A stretch of DNA of 51,613 nucleotides from Alphaproteobacteria bacterium (GCA_947474645.1 CANJJD010000016.1:1-51613), one strand, 5' to 3'. Shown: positions 1 through 10,934, counted from the stretch's first letter. The notes: a model not told the origin generated them from the letters alone. Numbers and translations are program-made.

Positions 1-615
1 CACGATCAGGTCGGTGACGCCGCGCACGCCGGCATGCAGCACTTCATCGGCCATGGCGAAGGCCTGGGCCATGGTGGTGCGCTCATTGGCGACGCGGAAC
101 AGGTTCTGGTTGGGAATGACGATCAGGGTATGCACGAAGCGTTGCAGCTCCTGGATACCGCTTTCGGCCACCCGCATGCGGCGGTCGCCTTCCAGGCTGA
201 AAGGCTTGGTCACGACGCCGACGGTCAGGATGCCGGCCTCGCGCACCGCACGGGCGATGACGGGGGCGGCGCCGGTTCCGGTGCCGCCGCCCATGCCGGC
301 GGCGATGAACACCATGTGTGCGCCCGCAAGCTGCTCCATGATCTCGGTAAGGGATTCTTCCGCGCCGGCGCGGCCGACTTCAGGCTGGGCGCCCGCGCCC
401 AAGCCTTCGGTGGTGGTGGCGCCAAGCTGGATGCGGCGCGTGGCCTTGGACTGGGCCAGGGCCTGGGCATCGGTGTTGGCGACCACGAAGTCGACGCCTT
501 CGAGGCCGGCTTCGATCATGTTGTTGACGGCATTGCCGCCGGCGCCGCCGACGCCCAGCACGGTGATGCGGGGACGCAGTTCCTTGGTTTCGGGCACTTT
601 CAGGTTGATCGCCAT
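1..615 (-). CDS. ftsZ: Cell division protein FtsZ, N-terminal part (cut by window edge)
   Basis: Tubulin-like GTPase that polymerises into the cytokinetic ring. The visible 205 codons cover the GTP-binding domain: the GGAGGNAV loop near residue 23 and the tubulin signature [10 protein letters not shown] at about 109-118 are intact. The start is an ATG at 615, preceded by a GAGGAAA ribosome site about 8 nt upstream on the minus strand. The rest of the GTPase domain, the C-terminal domain and the FtsA-binding tail lie beyond position 1. It is the last gene of the dcw cluster seen here and is separated from ftsA by 114 bp, the widest gap in the cluster, so it may have its own promoter. Confidence 0.98.
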   Translation of the reverse strand, partial: MAINLKVPETKELRPRITVLGVGGAGGNAVNNMIEAGLEGVDFVVANTDAQALAQSKATRRIQLGATTTEGLGAGAQPEVGRAGAEESLTEIMEQLAGAHMVFIAAGMGGGTGTGAAPVIARAVREAGILTVGVVTKPFSLEGDRRMRVAESGIQELQRFVHTLIVIPNQNLFRVANERTTMAQAFAMADEVLHAGVRGVTDLIV

Positions 616-704
616 GTCAGATTTTCCTCATGTTGGTCGCTCCGGCTCTCGCCGACGCTTGTGAGATGTTTCGATGCCCTTGCGGCACGCCAGAATTCCC
701 AACT

Positions 705-728
705 GATTCGCTGTTGTATTGTTGAATC
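705..728. promoter_or_regulatory. Pair of GANTC sites in the ftsA-ftsZ gap
   Basis: GATTC at 705-709 and GAATC at 724-728 both match GANTC, the target of the cell-cycle methylase CcrM. They lie about 90-115 bp before the ftsZ start. In Caulobacter, GANTC methylation in the ftsZ promoter is reported to stimulate transcription, so the same may apply here. About 0.4 sites would be expected by chance in this gap, so the evidence is suggestive only. Confidence 0.4.
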
Positions 729-729
729 A

Positions 730-2007
730 TTAGAGCCACCTGCGGGTCAACCGGCTGAGCCAGCTTTCGTTCTTGTCCTGGTGGTGCCCCAAGCCGATGT
801 CGGGATTGAGCAGTTCGGGGGGCATGGTCGCCCCAGCCATCAAGAGGCCGATGGCGGTGGCATAGTCCGGGCCGGCCGAGGCGGCGGCCAGGCCGGTAAA
901 GGCCTGGGGCCGGCCGATCCGCACCTGCTTGTTCAGGATGCGGGCGGCCAGTTCGCGGGTGCCGGCCAGTTGGCAGGCGCCGCCGGTCAACACGGCGCGG
1001 CGGCCCGCCGCCACGTCGAAGCCTGAAGCGCGCAGCCGGGTCTGGACCTCGCCGAAAATCTCCTCCAGACGGGCCTGGATGATGCGGGTGAGCATGGAGC
1101 GCGGCACCCGAAGGGCGGCATCGGCCCCCTCTTCGCCCATCTGGGCAACCGAGATGACATCGGCGCCGCCGTCCATCTCGCCCATCGCGGCGCCATACAG
1201 CGTCTTGGTGCGCTCGGCGGCGGCCAAAGGCGCGGCCAGCATGCGGGCAATGTCGCTGGTGACGGCAAAGCCGCCCACCGGCACCACATCGGCATGGACC
1301 AGATGGCCTTCCAGGAAGACGGCGATGGAGGTGGTGCCGCCGCCCATGTCGATCACGGTGGCGCCGATCTGCTTTTCGTCCTCGGTCAGGGTGGACAGGC
1401 CCGAGGCATAGGCGCCGAACAGCGAGCCCACGACATTGAGGTGGCAGCGTTCCACCGCCAGCTTGAGATTCTGCAACGGGCTGGGCTTGACCGCCACCGC
1501 ATGCATGGCGACGCCGATGCGCTGGCAGAACATGCCCGACGGGTCCTTTACCCCGCGCGCCTCGTCCACCACATACGTCGTGGGCGCCGACTGGATGATC
1601 TCATGGCCTTCCAGCTTGGCGCGGGCCCGGCCATCGGCCAACAGCGCGCGCAAGTGATTGTCCGACACCAGCGCGCCGTCCAGCGACATCACGGTGCGGC
1701 TGGTGACCGACACCGGCTGGCCGCAATTGACGCTGATCAGCACATTCTGGATGCGGGCATCGGCCATGTTCTCGGCGGCGGCGACGCAATCGCGGATGGA
1801 GTCCTCGGCCTGTTCCAGGCTGGTGACGGTGCCGGACTTGAGGCCGGAGGATTCGCGCAAGGCGCTGCCCAGAACCTTCAGCGAGCCGGCCTCGGCCTGG
1901 CCGATGACGCAGACGATTTTGGAGGAGCCGACATCCAGCGCCGACACAAGGCCGGTGCGGTAGGCGGGGATTTCGTTGTTCACGCGCAAGCGGACCGTCT
2001 GGTTCAT
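730..2007 (-). CDS. ftsA: Cell division protein FtsA
   Basis: Actin-like ATPase that tethers FtsZ filaments to the inner membrane. The 425-residue protein has the usual family length. It begins its actin fold with ALDVGSSKIVCVIG at about 24-37, carries a phosphate-2 motif VIDMGGGTTSIAV in the middle, and ends in a tail with KNESWLSRLTRRWL, which looks like the amphipathic membrane-targeting helix of FtsA. The ATG at 2007 overlaps the ftsQ stop by 4 bp, which implies translational coupling. Confidence 0.98.
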   Translation of the reverse strand: MNQTVRLRVNNEIPAYRTGLVSALDVGSSKIVCVIGQAEAGSLKVLGSALRESSGLKSGTVTSLEQAEDSIRDCVAAAENMADARIQNVLISVNCGQPVSVTSRTVMSLDGALVSDNHLRALLADGRARAKLEGHEIIQSAPTTYVVDEARGVKDPSGMFCQRIGVAMHAVAVKPSPLQNLKLAVERCHLNVVGSLFGAYASGLSTLTEDEKQIGATVIDMGGGTTSIAVFLEGHLVHADVVPVGGFAVTSDIARMLAAPLAAAERTKTLYGAAMGEMDGGADVISVAQMGEEGADAALRVPRSMLTRIIQARLEEIFGEVQTRLRASGFDVAAGRRAVLTGGACQLAGTRELAARILNKQVRIGRPQAFTGLAAASAGPDYATAIGLLMAGATMPPELLNPDIGLGHHQDKNESWLSRLTRRWL

Positions 2008-2951
2008 GTCTCTTTCCCTCGTTCCACATCCTTCTTGTCGCCATTCTTGAGAAGGAAGAAATAATGCGTCGGCGAACGCAGGTCGATCTGGGTGACGTCG
2101 CGTTCCAGGATGGCGCTGTCCACGATCAGGTGCTCCAGCGCGTCCAACTGTTTCTGCCAGCCGGTTTCCGGCAACTGCACCACAACCCCGTCATCCAGGA
2201 TCAGGTTCCAGCGGCGACTGGAAATGCGCGCAAAGGCGGCGATGCGTGCGGCGATGGCGCGCTTGGTCTGCACCGCATCCACCAGGTCGGCCGCGGCGGC
2301 AGGCGCGCCCGCGCCCACCAGCTTGGGCAGGCGGCGGAATTTTTCCACGTCATGGCTGGTGATGGGCTTGCCGTTGCGTTCCACCACGGTGATGGGGGCT
2401 TCACCCTTGGCATCGGCCGGCGGCTGCCACAGGGCGAAGGGGCGCTTTTCCACCAGGGTGACATAGATGGCGTCGGGATAGCGGCGGTGAATCTCAGCCG
2501 AGGAGATCCATTCCAGCCGCGCCAGGCGGTTCTGGGAGCTCCACAGATCGGCGCTGAAGATGGACTGGCCGGGCTTCATGCCCAGCACTTCCAGCACCTG
2601 GCGATAGGGCGTGCGGCGGTTACCGGTGATGTGAATCTCGGAAATGCCGAAGCCGGCATCGGCGGTGATGGCGGCCATGCCGGCCCCGACCGCATGCACG
2701 CTGCGCCCGATCACGCCGCTGGCCAGCAATGCGGCCAACAACACCAGGATCACCAGCAGACTGCACAGCGCGATGATGGGACGGCGCACCAGCAGCGACA
2801 GGCGGGCCGCCAGCCGGCCCATGGGGCCCATATTCTTGTCACGGCGGGCGCTGCCCGACTGCACGGCGGCAAGCTCGCGGCGGCTGGAAGGGCGCACCGT
2901 CTGGTTGCGCGCCTTGGCCCTCGGCTTGCGTTCCACATTCACCGATCGCAT
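2004..2951 (-). CDS. ftsQ: Cell division protein FtsQ
   Basis: Single-pass divisome protein that links early and late division proteins. The chosen ATG at 2951 gives 315 residues and a 13 bp overlap with ddl; an upstream in-frame start at 2978 would reach further into ddl and is less likely. After a long basic cytoplasmic segment there is one membrane helix (around IIALCSLLVILVLLAALLA), then a POTRA domain beginning near ISEIHITGNRRTPYRQVLE and the FtsQ beta domain with LVEKRPFALWQ. The extended basic N-terminus is common in alphaproteobacterial FtsQ. Confidence 0.95.
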   Translation of the reverse strand: MRSVNVERKPRAKARNQTVRPSSRRELAAVQSGSARRDKNMGPMGRLAARLSLLVRRPIIALCSLLVILVLLAALLASGVIGRSVHAVGAGMAAITADAGFGISEIHITGNRRTPYRQVLEVLGMKPGQSIFSADLWSSQNRLARLEWISSAEIHRRYPDAIYVTLVEKRPFALWQPPADAKGEAPITVVERNGKPITSHDVEKFRRLPKLVGAGAPAAAADLVDAVQTKRAIAARIAAFARISSRRWNLILDDGVVVQLPETGWQKQLDALEHLIVDSAILERDVTQIDLRSPTHYFFLLKNGDKKDVERGKET

Positions 2952-3880
2952 GACGCGTCCTCCACAATCCAACGGCACAGTTTGGCGTAACTCATTCCGA
3001 CATGGGTGGCCTGTTCGGGCACCAGCGAGGTCGGGGTCATGCCCGGCTGGGTGTTGGTCTCCAGCAGGATCATGCGCGGCTTTGGGCCCGTATCGTCGTA
3101 ACGGAAATCGGTGCGGGTGACGCCGCGGCAGCCCAGCGCCTTGTGGGCGGCGATGGCCAGCTCCATGGCTTGCTCGGTGGCGGCCTTGGGGATCTGCGCC
3201 GGAATGACGTGCTTGGAACCGCCGGGCGCGTACTTGGCTTCATAATCATAGAATTCAAGATCGGTGGTAATCTCGGTCACGCCCAAAGCGCGCTCTTTTC
3301 CAAGAAGATTGGCGCCCATCACGCTGACCGTGAGTTCGCGGCCCGGCACGAATTCTTCCACCATCATCTCGCTGGAGAGGTTCCAGTCGTCGGCGCCCAG
3401 TTCGGCCGGCGGGCGGTTGTCGCCCTTGCGGATGATGTAGATGCCAACGGATGAGCCTTCATTCACCGGCTTGATGACATAAGGCGGCTCCATCAGGTGC
3501 GCCTTGGCCACGTCGCGGCGGTCGGCGACGATGGACTTGACCACCGGCAACCCGGCGGCGCGATAAACGTCCTTGGTGCGTTCCTTGTGCATCGCCAGCG
3601 CCGAGGACAGCACGCCGGAATGGGTATAGGGGATGCGCATCAGTTCCAGCAGGCCTTGCACCGTGCCGTCTTCGCCGAAGCGGCCATGCAGGGCGTTGAA
3701 CACCGCATCGGGCTTGGCTTCGAACAGTTGCTGGCCGGGATTGGGGCCGGGATCGAGCGGCGATGCATCGAAGCCTTCCTCGCGCAATGCCGCGACCACG
3801 CCACGGCCGGAAGACAGCGAGACTTCGCGTTCGGCGGACATGCCGCCCATCAAGACGGCGATCTTGTGGAAGGTCGTCAT
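2939..3880 (-). CDS. ddl: D-alanine--D-alanine ligase
   Basis: ATP-grasp ligase making the D-Ala-D-Ala dipeptide for UDP-MurNAc-pentapeptide. The 313-residue protein starts [20 protein letters not shown], with the conserved serine and glutamate near the N-terminus. It has EGSSVGIY in the middle and ends with the metal-binding stretch [12 protein letters not shown] typical of DdlB. The ATG at 3880 overlaps the murB stop in an ATGA; a possible upstream start at 3907 lies inside murB and is disfavoured. Its product is the substrate of MurF, encoded in the same cluster. Confidence 0.97.
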   Translation of the reverse strand: MTTFHKIAVLMGGMSAEREVSLSSGRGVVAALREEGFDASPLDPGPNPGQQLFEAKPDAVFNALHGRFGEDGTVQGLLELMRIPYTHSGVLSSALAMHKERTKDVYRAAGLPVVKSIVADRRDVAKAHLMEPPYVIKPVNEGSSVGIYIIRKGDNRPPAELGADDWNLSSEMMVEEFVPGRELTVSVMGANLLGKERALGVTEITTDLEFYDYEAKYAPGGSKHVIPAQIPKAATEQAMELAIAAHKALGCRGVTRTDFRYDDTGPKPRMILLETNTQPGMTPTSLVPEQATHVGMSYAKLCRWIVEDASCDR

Positions 3881-4779
3881 GCGATCCCCACCCGCTTGAT
3901 TTCCCATTCCAGGGTGACGCCGGATTTTTCCTTGACGCGCTTGCGCACTTCTTCGCCCAGGGCTTCCAGGTCAGCGGCGGTGGCCTCGCCGGTGTTGATC
4001 AGGAAGTTGGTGTGCTTCTCACTGACCTGGGCGCCGCCGATCATCAGACCGCGGCAACCGGCCTGATCGACAAGCTGCCAGGCCTTGTGACCAGGCGGAT
4101 TCTTGAAAGTGCTGCCGCCGGTCTTGGACTTGATCGGCTGGCTGGCTTCGCGGTTGGCGGAAAGCTCTTCCATGCGGGCGCGGATGGAGGCGGGATCATC
4201 CTGGCGGCCTTCAAACATCGCCTCGATGAAGATCAGGCCGTCGCGCGCGCCTTGCGCCTTGCGGTAGGCAAAATCCATGTCGGCGCTGGAAAGCCTGATT
4301 TTATTGCCTTTTTCGTCGATCGCGACGGCTTCGACAAAGACGTCCTTGACTTCGCTGCCATAGCAGCCGGCATTCATCTTCAGGGCGCCGCCAATAGTGC
4401 CGGGCACGCCCCGCAAAAATTCCAGGCCGGCGATGCCGGCATCGGCGGCGGCGCGCGCCACCGCGCCATCCAGCGCCGCCGCGCCGGCGCGCACCCGCAA
4501 GCCATCGGTTTCGATTTTTCCGAAGGCCGAGGACAGCCGCACCACCACGCCGGGAATGCCGCCGTCGCGCACCAGCAGATTGGAGCCCACCCCGATCACC
4601 GACACGCGCAACTCGGCGGGCTTGGCGGCAAGAAAACTCGCCAGGTCATCGGCATCGGCGGGACGGTACAGTATTTCCGCCGGACCGCCGGCACGAAACC
4701 ACACCAAATCTTTGAGAGCCGCACCCATCGTCAGCGAGCCGCGCACCGGCGGAAGCATGTCGCACGGCCGGGTCATCAT
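3877..4779 (-). CDS. murB: UDP-N-acetylenolpyruvoylglucosamine reductase MurB
   Basis: FAD/NADPH enzyme that reduces enolpyruvyl-UDP-GlcNAc to UDP-MurNAc in the cytoplasm. Seen are the FAD-binding start [29 protein letters not shown], the [21 protein letters not shown] block and [20 protein letters not shown], which contains the catalytic serine. The ATG at 4779 makes a TGATG junction with murC. A TTG one codon upstream (4782) and a second ATG at 4776 are alternatives. The 300-residue length fits the shorter type of MurB. Confidence 0.96.
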   Translation of the reverse strand: MMTRPCDMLPPVRGSLTMGAALKDLVWFRAGGPAEILYRPADADDLASFLAAKPAELRVSVIGVGSNLLVRDGGIPGVVVRLSSAFGKIETDGLRVRAGAAALDGAVARAAADAGIAGLEFLRGVPGTIGGALKMNAGCYGSEVKDVFVEAVAIDEKGNKIRLSSADMDFAYRKAQGARDGLIFIEAMFEGRQDDPASIRARMEELSANREASQPIKSKTGGSTFKNPPGHKAWQLVDQAGCRGLMIGGAQVSEKHTNFLINTGEATAADLEALGEEVRKRVKEKSGVTLEWEIKRVGIA

Positions 4780-6197
4780 CAAACCAGGCCCTCCAGCTTT
4801 TTGGGAAGGTTATACATCCAGCCGGTGATGGAGCCCGCGCCGGTGCCGACAATGCAGGCGCCCGGCTTGACGTAAGGCGCCACGGCGGCGGCGAGATCGT
4901 CTTCGCCATCGATAGTGATGACATTGCGGTGGCCATGGGCACGCAGCGCCTCGGCATAGCTATCGCGATTGATGCCCTCGATGGGCGGTTCGCCGGCGGC
5001 ATAGACCGGCGCGATCACCGCCACATCGGCGTCATTGAGACAGGTAGCGAACTGCTCAAAGGTATCGCGCAGGCGCGTATAGCGATGCGGCTGCACCACC
5101 GCCACGATGGGGCCGGCATAGGCCTGGCGGGCCGCCTTGACCGCGGCGGCAATCTTGAACGGGTTGTGGGCGTAATCGTCGATGATGGAGGTGCCGTTCA
5201 CCTCGCCCACCTTGGTGAAGCGGCGGGCCACGCCGCGGAAACCGGCAAGGCCCTTGGCGATCACATCGTCCTTCACGCCCAGCTCGCGCGCCACCACAAT
5301 AGCGGCCATGGCGTTCTGCACATTGTGCTCGCCCGGCATGGGCAGGCACAGTTTGTCCAGCCGAGTCTCGATGCCCTTGCGGCGGTCGGTGAACACCACG
5401 TCGAAATGCGACAGGCCTTCGGAGAAGCTGACATTCACCGCCCGGGCATCGGCCTGGGGCGAAAAGCCATAGGTGATCATGCGCCGGTCGGTGATGCGGC
5501 CCACCATGGCCTGCACTTCGGGATGGTCGATGCACAAGACCGCGAAACCGTAGAACGGCACATTCTCGACAAAGCGCTGGAAGGCGTCGCGCATATTGTC
5601 GAAGGTACCGTAGAAATCCAGATGATCGGGGTCTTCGTTGGTCACCACCGCCACGCTGGCCGGCAGGCGCAGGAAGGTGCCGTCGGATTCATCGGCCTCC
5701 ACCACCACCCATTCGCCCGCGCCCAGCCGCGCATTGGTGCCATAGGCATTGATGATGCCGCCATTGACCACGGTGGGGTCCATGCCGCCGGCATCCAGCA
5801 ACGCGGCGACCAACGTCGTGGTGGTGGTCTTGCCATTGGTCCCGGCGATTGCGATGCAGGAGCGCAACCGCATGATCTCAGCCAGCATCTCGGCGCGGCG
5901 CACCAGGGGCAGGCCCAGCATGCGCGCGGCGTCGAATTCCACATTCCCCGGCTTCACCGCCGAAGAATAGACCACCGCATGGGCCTCTTTCAGATTATCG
6001 GCATTGTGGCCGACATGGATGGTGACGCCCAGCTCGCGCAGCCGCTTGACGTTGGCGTTCTCGGCCGCGTCGCTGCCCTGAACCTTGTAGCCGAGATTGT
6101 GCATGATCTCGGCGATGCCCGACATGCCGATGCCGCCGATGCCGATGAAATGAATGGCGCCGATGTCCAGCGGCACGCGGGTAGTGACGGTGGCCAT
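4779..6197 (-). CDS. murC: UDP-N-acetylmuramate--L-alanine ligase MurC
   Basis: Mur ligase adding L-Ala to UDP-MurNAc, the first peptide-stem step. The 472-residue protein opens with the Rossmann motif [18 protein letters not shown], has the ATP loop [17 protein letters not shown] in the central domain, [10 protein letters not shown], and the C-terminal stretch [20 protein letters not shown]. The ATG at 6197 shares one base with the murG stop. The reading frame stays open for 143 codons upstream of this ATG, but that stretch is the shadow of murG. Confidence 0.98.
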   Translation of the reverse strand: MATVTTRVPLDIGAIHFIGIGGIGMSGIAEIMHNLGYKVQGSDAAENANVKRLRELGVTIHVGHNADNLKEAHAVVYSSAVKPGNVEFDAARMLGLPLVRRAEMLAEIMRLRSCIAIAGTNGKTTTTTLVAALLDAGGMDPTVVNGGIINAYGTNARLGAGEWVVVEADESDGTFLRLPASVAVVTNEDPDHLDFYGTFDNMRDAFQRFVENVPFYGFAVLCIDHPEVQAMVGRITDRRMITYGFSPQADARAVNVSFSEGLSHFDVVFTDRRKGIETRLDKLCLPMPGEHNVQNAMAAIVVARELGVKDDVIAKGLAGFRGVARRFTKVGEVNGTSIIDDYAHNPFKIAAAVKAARQAYAGPIVAVVQPHRYTRLRDTFEQFATCLNDADVAVIAPVYAAGEPPIEGINRDSYAEALRAHGHRNVITIDGEDDLAAAVAPYVKPGACIVGTGAGSITGWMYNLPKKLEGLV

Positions 6198-7273
6198 TAC
6201 GCGGCCCTCGCTGTCAGAGACTGCACCATGTCGGCCAGCTTGCCGGCCGCGTTGGCCGTGGCGAGGCCATGCGCGGTGGTGGCGCGGCGGGCCAGCTCCA
6301 GCGGATCGGCGAAAATCTTGATGAGCATCTGGGCCAATGAATCCGGGCTCAATTCGCGCTCCGCCACCCGCCAGCCGGCGTTGCCGCGGGCCAGGATATC
6401 GGCATTGGGCGTCTGGTTGTCGTCCAATGCGCCAGGCAGCGGCACCAAAATAGCAGGACGGCCGATGGCCATCAGCTCGGCCACCGTGCCGGCGCCGGAA
6501 CGGGCGATCACCAGATGGGTCTCGGCCATGCGCTTGGGCAGGTCCGAGTAGAAGGTCTGAAGCTCGGCGCGGATCTCGGCATTGCGGTAAATCTCCCGCA
6601 CCTCTTCGATGTCTTCGGGGCGGCATTGCTGCACCACCGACAGGCGCATCTTCATGTCATGCGGCAGCCGGGTCAGGGCGGCGGGCACGATCTTGCTGAG
6701 GGCGCGCGCCCCCTGGCTGCCGCCGAATACCAGCAGGCGCAGCGGGCCGCCGGCTTCGGGCACATTATAAGGTGCGGCCCACAGCGCCTCGACTTCCGCG
6801 CGCAGGGGATTGCCGGTCAGCACGATCTTGGACCGGTCGGTGGGCGCGAAACGGGCGATGGGGAAAGCGGCCGCCACCAGCTTGACCTTGTTCATCACCA
6901 GCCGGTTGGCGCGGCCGACCACGGCATTCTGCTCGATCACAGCGGTGGGCAGGCGCGCCAGGATGGCGGCCAGCATCACCGGCACGGATGGATAGCCGCC
7001 AAAGCCGATCACCGCGTCGGGCTTCAGCCTGAGCAGCTTGGCGAAGGCGATGGCGATGCCGGCCGCGATCTTGAACGGCGCGGTGATGGCATTGAAGGGC
7101 GAGGACGGCACGGTCTCGATCCGGGCGCGCGGGAAGTGGGTGGCGTAATTGGCGAAGCGGCTGTCGGTCATCACCACGATATCGCAGCCGCGCCGCACCA
7201 GCTCGCCCGCCAGCGCCTGGGCGGGGAACAGATGCCCGCCGGTGCCGCCTGCTGACAGAACAATCAGACTCAT
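6197..7273 (-). CDS. murG: Lipid II synthase MurG (UDP-GlcNAc glycosyltransferase)
   Basis: Membrane-associated GT-B glycosyltransferase that adds GlcNAc to lipid I, giving lipid II. The 358-residue protein begins with the lipid-binding glycine loop [17 protein letters not shown], has [16 protein letters not shown], the second glycine loop [15 protein letters not shown], and the donor-binding region [21 protein letters not shown] with the following [14 protein letters not shown]. It overlaps ftsW by 4 bp and murC by 1 bp, so translation is probably coupled to both. Confidence 0.98.
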   Translation of the reverse strand: MSLIVLSAGGTGGHLFPAQALAGELVRRGCDIVVMTDSRFANYATHFPRARIETVPSSPFNAITAPFKIAAGIAIAFAKLLRLKPDAVIGFGGYPSVPVMLAAILARLPTAVIEQNAVVGRANRLVMNKVKLVAAAFPIARFAPTDRSKIVLTGNPLRAEVEALWAAPYNVPEAGGPLRLLVFGGSQGARALSKIVPAALTRLPHDMKMRLSVVQQCRPEDIEEVREIYRNAEIRAELQTFYSDLPKRMAETHLVIARSGAGTVAELMAIGRPAILVPLPGALDDNQTPNADILARGNAGWRVAERELSPDSLAQMLIKIFADPLELARRATTAHGLATANAAGKLADMVQSLTARAA

Positions 7274-8418
7274 GCCCGCACCATGAAGAAACTGGGATCG
7301 TCGCGGGTGGCAAGACGGATGTTGGGACGCTGGCGCGTCACCGCCAGGGCAAACCCCATGGTCAGAGCCACCGCGAACAGCGAGGAGCCGCCATAGGAAA
7401 TGAACGGCAGGGTCATGCCCTTGGCCGGCAGCAGCGACACTGCCACGCCCATGTTGATGAAGGCCTGCACGGCGGTGACCACGGCAAGCCCTGCCCCCGC
7501 CAATTGCGCGAAGGGCTCGCGGGCCGCCGCGGCGCGCAACAACAGCCGCACGGTCAGGACGCAGAACAACAGCGCGATCAACCCGCAGAGCAAAAAGCCG
7601 AACTCCTCGCCCGCCACCGCGAAGACGAAGTCGGAATGCACGTCGGGAATGCGGTATTTCACGGTACCGGCGCCCGGTCCCACGCCGGTCAGCCCGCCAT
7701 GGGCAAAAGCCTTCAGCGCCAAGCCCGCCTGATAGCCGGTTTCCGAATGGCCCAGATACTGGTCCACGCGGCGATGGACATGCGGGAAAATCTCATAGGC
7801 CAGGACACCCAGGCCCCCGACCACGCCCAGGCCCGTACCGACCCAGACAAAGGAGACGCCATAGAAGAAGAGCATGCCGCCCCAAAGGCAAAGCAGCAGG
7901 CCAGTCTGGCCCACATCGGGCTGCTTGAGCAGGATGCAGAGCGCCGGCAGCAGCAACAGGAAGGTCACCACCGGCTTGGGCATCGCCAGGGGCTGGCGGT
8001 CCACCAGCACCGCGGCGGCCAGAATGGCAAAGCTGGGTTTGAGAAATTCCGACGGCTGCAGCGCGAAAGCGCCCAGATCCAGTTCGCGGCGCGCGCCCAG
8101 CACATCGGCGCCGATGAACAGCACCAGGAAGGACCCGATCAGGGCACAGGCAAAGGTCACCGCCGCCAGAAGGCGGATCTGGCGCAGCGATAGCAGCGAC
8201 ACCGCACACAGGATGCCCACCGCCATGAAGGCGAACACCACCTGACGCGCGGTATAGCGGAAGTCGCCGGCCGAAAGCGGCCCGCCGGTGATGGCGGGGC
8301 TGGCGGCGAAGGCCAGCATCAGGCCGATCCCGGCCAGCGCCAGCATGCAAAACAGCGCGACCCGGTCCACGGTGAACCACCAGTTGGCGAAACCGCTATT
8401 GTCGGAGCGATTCAGCAT
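7270..8418 (-). CDS. ftsW: Septal peptidoglycan glycosyltransferase FtsW
   Basis: SEDS-family polytopic membrane protein that polymerises lipid II at the septum with FtsI. The 382 residues hold about ten hydrophobic segments. Family marks include LQPSEFLKPSFAILAAA, the loop region with HRRVDQYLGHSETGYQ, GLTGVGPGAGTVKYRIPDVH, HSDFVFAVAGEEFGF and the final PFISYGGSSLFAVALTMG. The TGATG junction with murD and the 4 bp overlap with murG place it firmly in the cluster. Confidence 0.98.
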   Translation of the reverse strand: MLNRSDNSGFANWWFTVDRVALFCMLALAGIGLMLAFAASPAITGGPLSAGDFRYTARQVVFAFMAVGILCAVSLLSLRQIRLLAAVTFACALIGSFLVLFIGADVLGARRELDLGAFALQPSEFLKPSFAILAAAVLVDRQPLAMPKPVVTFLLLLPALCILLKQPDVGQTGLLLCLWGGMLFFYGVSFVWVGTGLGVVGGLGVLAYEIFPHVHRRVDQYLGHSETGYQAGLALKAFAHGGLTGVGPGAGTVKYRIPDVHSDFVFAVAGEEFGFLLCGLIALLFCVLTVRLLLRAAAAREPFAQLAGAGLAVVTAVQAFINMGVAVSLLPAKGMTLPFISYGGSSLFAVALTMGFALAVTRQRPNIRLATRDDPSFFMVRA

Positions 8419-9842
8419 CAGGCGACCCTCGGATTTTCTTTGGTATCACGGGGCAGCTTGGTCACCAGGCTGCGGAAGACATCGCCGCGCTGCTCGAAAT
8501 CCTTAAATTGGTCGTAGGAGGCGCAGGCTGGCGACAGCAGCACCACCGGCGCGGGCGCGGAGGACGCCGCCGCATCGGCGGCGGCGCTCGCGATCGCCAC
8601 ATCCAGGGTGCCGGACATGTCATAAGGCGCCTTGCCGTCCAGGGTGCGGGCGAACATGGGCGCCGCCTCGCCGATCAGGTAGGCCTTGCGCACCCGCGGG
8701 AAGAATTCGCTGAGGGCCTCGATGCCGCCGTCCTTGGGCTTGCCGCCGGCGATCCAGAAAATATCGGGATAAACCGCCAGGGCGCGGGCCGTGGCGTCGG
8801 CATTGGTGGCCTTGGAATCGTTGATGAAGGCGATCTTGCCGATATGGCCGACATCTTCCATGCGATGCGCCAGGCCGGGGAAGCTTGCGATGGCGGCGGC
8901 AATCGCCTTGGTGTCCGAAACAAACGGCCGCACCGCGCCAAAGGCCAGGGCCGCATTCTGCCAGTTGTGCGTGCCCGGCAACCGCGCGGCGGCGGCCATG
9001 TCCATGACCCTTACGGCGCGCGCGCCCATGGCGTCATATAAAGTGCCGTCCACCACAAAGATGCCGCGGCCCAAAACCTTGCCCACCGAAACCGGATGGG
9101 CCTGGGCGCCGCCACCGGCGGACGCTTGCGTGAAGATGGCCGACGAATAGGCATCGTCCACGCCGATGGCGACCTGACCGTCCTTGGCGGTCTGGCGCAT
9201 CAGCCGCGCCTTGATGGCGGCGTAATTCTCCATGGTGCCGTGGCGGTCGATATGATCGGGCGACAGGTTGGACAGGATGCCGACATCCGGCGTCAGGCCC
9301 GGCGCCAGGTCGATCTGGAAGCTGGACATTTCCAGCACATAGATGGTCTTGGCCGAAGGCGGCGACAGCTCCAGCACCGACTTGCCGATATTGCCGCCGA
9401 TCTGGGCGTCGAAGCCGCATTGGGTGAGGATGTGCCCCACCAGCGCGGTGGTGGTGGACTTGCCGTTGGTGCCGGTGATGGCGATCACCGGCGCCTTGGC
9501 GGTGCCGTTGGGATCGGGGCGAATTTCATGGGCGAACAATTCGACATCGCCGATGATGCGAACCTTGGCGCGATTGGCATGTTCCACCACGCCATGCGGC
9601 TTGGGATGGGTCAGCGGCACGCCGGGCGATAGTATAAGTGCGGCGATATTTTCCCACGGCCATTCGCGCCAGGGCATCAGCTCAGCGCCTTCCTGGCCGC
9701 CCAGGTCGCGGGCATTGCTGTCATCGTCCCAGGCGATCACTCGCGTCCCGCCGGCCACCAGCGCGCGCACCGCGCCCAGCCCGGTACGGGCCAGGCCGAA
9801 GATGGCGACAGTGCGGTTGGCGAAGGCGCGGCTGGGGATCAT
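8418..9842 (-). CDS. murD: UDP-N-acetylmuramoylalanine--D-glutamate ligase MurD
   Basis: Mur ligase adding D-Glu to UDP-MurNAc-L-Ala. The 474-residue protein starts with the nucleotide-fold motif VAIFGLARTGLGAVRALVAG, carries the ATP loop ITGTNGKSTTTALVGHIL, the NLSPDHIDRHG block, AHRMEDVGHIGKIAFINDSKATNADA and WIAGGKPKDGG in the C-terminal domain. Its ATG directly abuts the mraY stop with no spacer, and its stop overlaps ftsW by one base. Confidence 0.98.
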   Translation of the reverse strand: MIPSRAFANRTVAIFGLARTGLGAVRALVAGGTRVIAWDDDSNARDLGGQEGAELMPWREWPWENIAALILSPGVPLTHPKPHGVVEHANRAKVRIIGDVELFAHEIRPDPNGTAKAPVIAITGTNGKSTTTALVGHILTQCGFDAQIGGNIGKSVLELSPPSAKTIYVLEMSSFQIDLAPGLTPDVGILSNLSPDHIDRHGTMENYAAIKARLMRQTAKDGQVAIGVDDAYSSAIFTQASAGGGAQAHPVSVGKVLGRGIFVVDGTLYDAMGARAVRVMDMAAAARLPGTHNWQNAALAFGAVRPFVSDTKAIAAAIASFPGLAHRMEDVGHIGKIAFINDSKATNADATARALAVYPDIFWIAGGKPKDGGIEALSEFFPRVRKAYLIGEAAPMFARTLDGKAPYDMSGTLDVAIASAAADAAASSAPAPVVLLSPACASYDQFKDFEQRGDVFRSLVTKLPRDTKENPRVA

Positions 9843-10934
9843 CTAGCGGAGCTTCAAGGTTGCGAGGCCGAGCAGCGCCAGCACCACCGCCACGATCCAG
9901 AAACGGATCACGATAGTGGGCTCGGTCCAGCCCAACTGTTCGTAATGATGATGGATGGGCGCCATGCGGAAGACGCGCTTGCCGGTGAGCTTGAAGGAGA
10001 TCACCTGCACCACGACCGACACGGTCTCGACCACGAACAGGCCGCCGACAATGCCCAGCACGATCTCATGCTTGACCGCCACGGCGACCACGCCCAGGGC
10101 GCCGCCCAGCGGGAGCGAACCGGTATCGCCCATGAAGATGGCGGCGGGCGGGGCGTTGTACCAGAGAAAGCCCAGCCCTGCGCCGACCAGCGCCGCCAGG
10201 AAGATCGCCAACTCGCCGGCATGTTCGATATAGGGAATTTGCAGGTAGGCGGCGAAGCGCTCATTGCCCACCAGATAGACGATCAGGGTGAAGGTGGCGG
10301 CGGCGATCATCACCGGCACGATGGCCAGCCCGTCCAGCCCGTCGGTGAAGTTCACCGCATTGGCGGCGCCGGCGATGACGAACACGCCCACCGCCAGGAA
10401 GAACAGGCCCATGGGAATAAGCGCCGTCTTGAGGAAGGGAATGGCCAGCGAACCCGACAGGCTTGCGGGCTCCGAGCCCATGATCAGCCAGGTGGCAAGG
10501 GCCGCTACGGCGAACTCGATCAACAGCCGCATGCGGCTGGAAAGCCCGTCCGAGGTGCGCTTGGTCACCTTGAAGTAATCGTCCAGGAAGCCCAGCAGCC
10601 CATAGCTGGCGGTCACCAAGAGCGCGATCCAGACATAACGGTTGGACGGGCTGGCCCACAGCAAGGTCGAACCCACCCAGGGAATCAGGATCAACAGCCC
10701 GCCCATGGTCGGGGTGCCGGCTTTTTCCAGAATGTGGCGTTGCGGCCCGTCGGCGCGGATGGGCTGGCCCTTGCCCTGCTTCACCTTCAGCCAGCGGATC
10801 AGCATGGGATTGATCAGAAAGGCGATCATCAGCGCCGTCACCACCGCCGCGCCGGAGCGGAAGGTCAGGTATTTGAACAGGCGGAAGAAGGCGAGTTGGT
10901 CGGTATGGGTGAGAAGGGACAGGTAATAGAGCAT
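9843..10934 (-). CDS. mraY: Phospho-MurNAc-pentapeptide transferase MraY
   Basis: Polytopic enzyme that moves phospho-MurNAc-pentapeptide onto undecaprenyl phosphate, giving lipid I. The ATG at 10934 gives 363 residues beginning [20 protein letters not shown]; it overlaps the murF stop by one base, and the open frame upstream is only a shadow of murF. Marks are [11 protein letters not shown], the catalytic-site stretch [36 protein letters not shown], and the cytoplasmic [13 protein letters not shown] loop near the end. Confidence 0.98.
   Translation of the reverse strand: MLYYLSLLTHTDQLAFFRLFKYLTFRSGAAVVTALMIAFLINPMLIRWLKVKQGKGQPIRADGPQRHILEKAGTPTMGGLLILIPWVGSTLLWASPSNRYVWIALLVTASYGLLGFLDDYFKVTKRTSDGLSSRMRLLIEFAVAALATWLIMGSEPASLSGSLAIPFLKTALIPMGLFFLAVGVFVIAGAANAVNFTDGLDGLAIVPVMIAAATFTLIVYLVGNERFAAYLQIPYIEHAGELAIFLAALVGAGLGFLWYNAPPAAIFMGDTGSLPLGGALGVVAVAVKHEIVLGIVGGLFVVETVSVVVQVISFKLTGKRVFRMAPIHHHYEQLGWTEPTIVIRFWIVAVVLALLGLATLKLR

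Noticed and set aside
14..1026. Long plus-strand open frames opposite ftsZ and ftsA (up to 330 codons)
   Set aside because: They are antisense shadows of GC-rich genes: low-complexity His/Gly/Ala/Arg composition, no family motif and no ribosome site.
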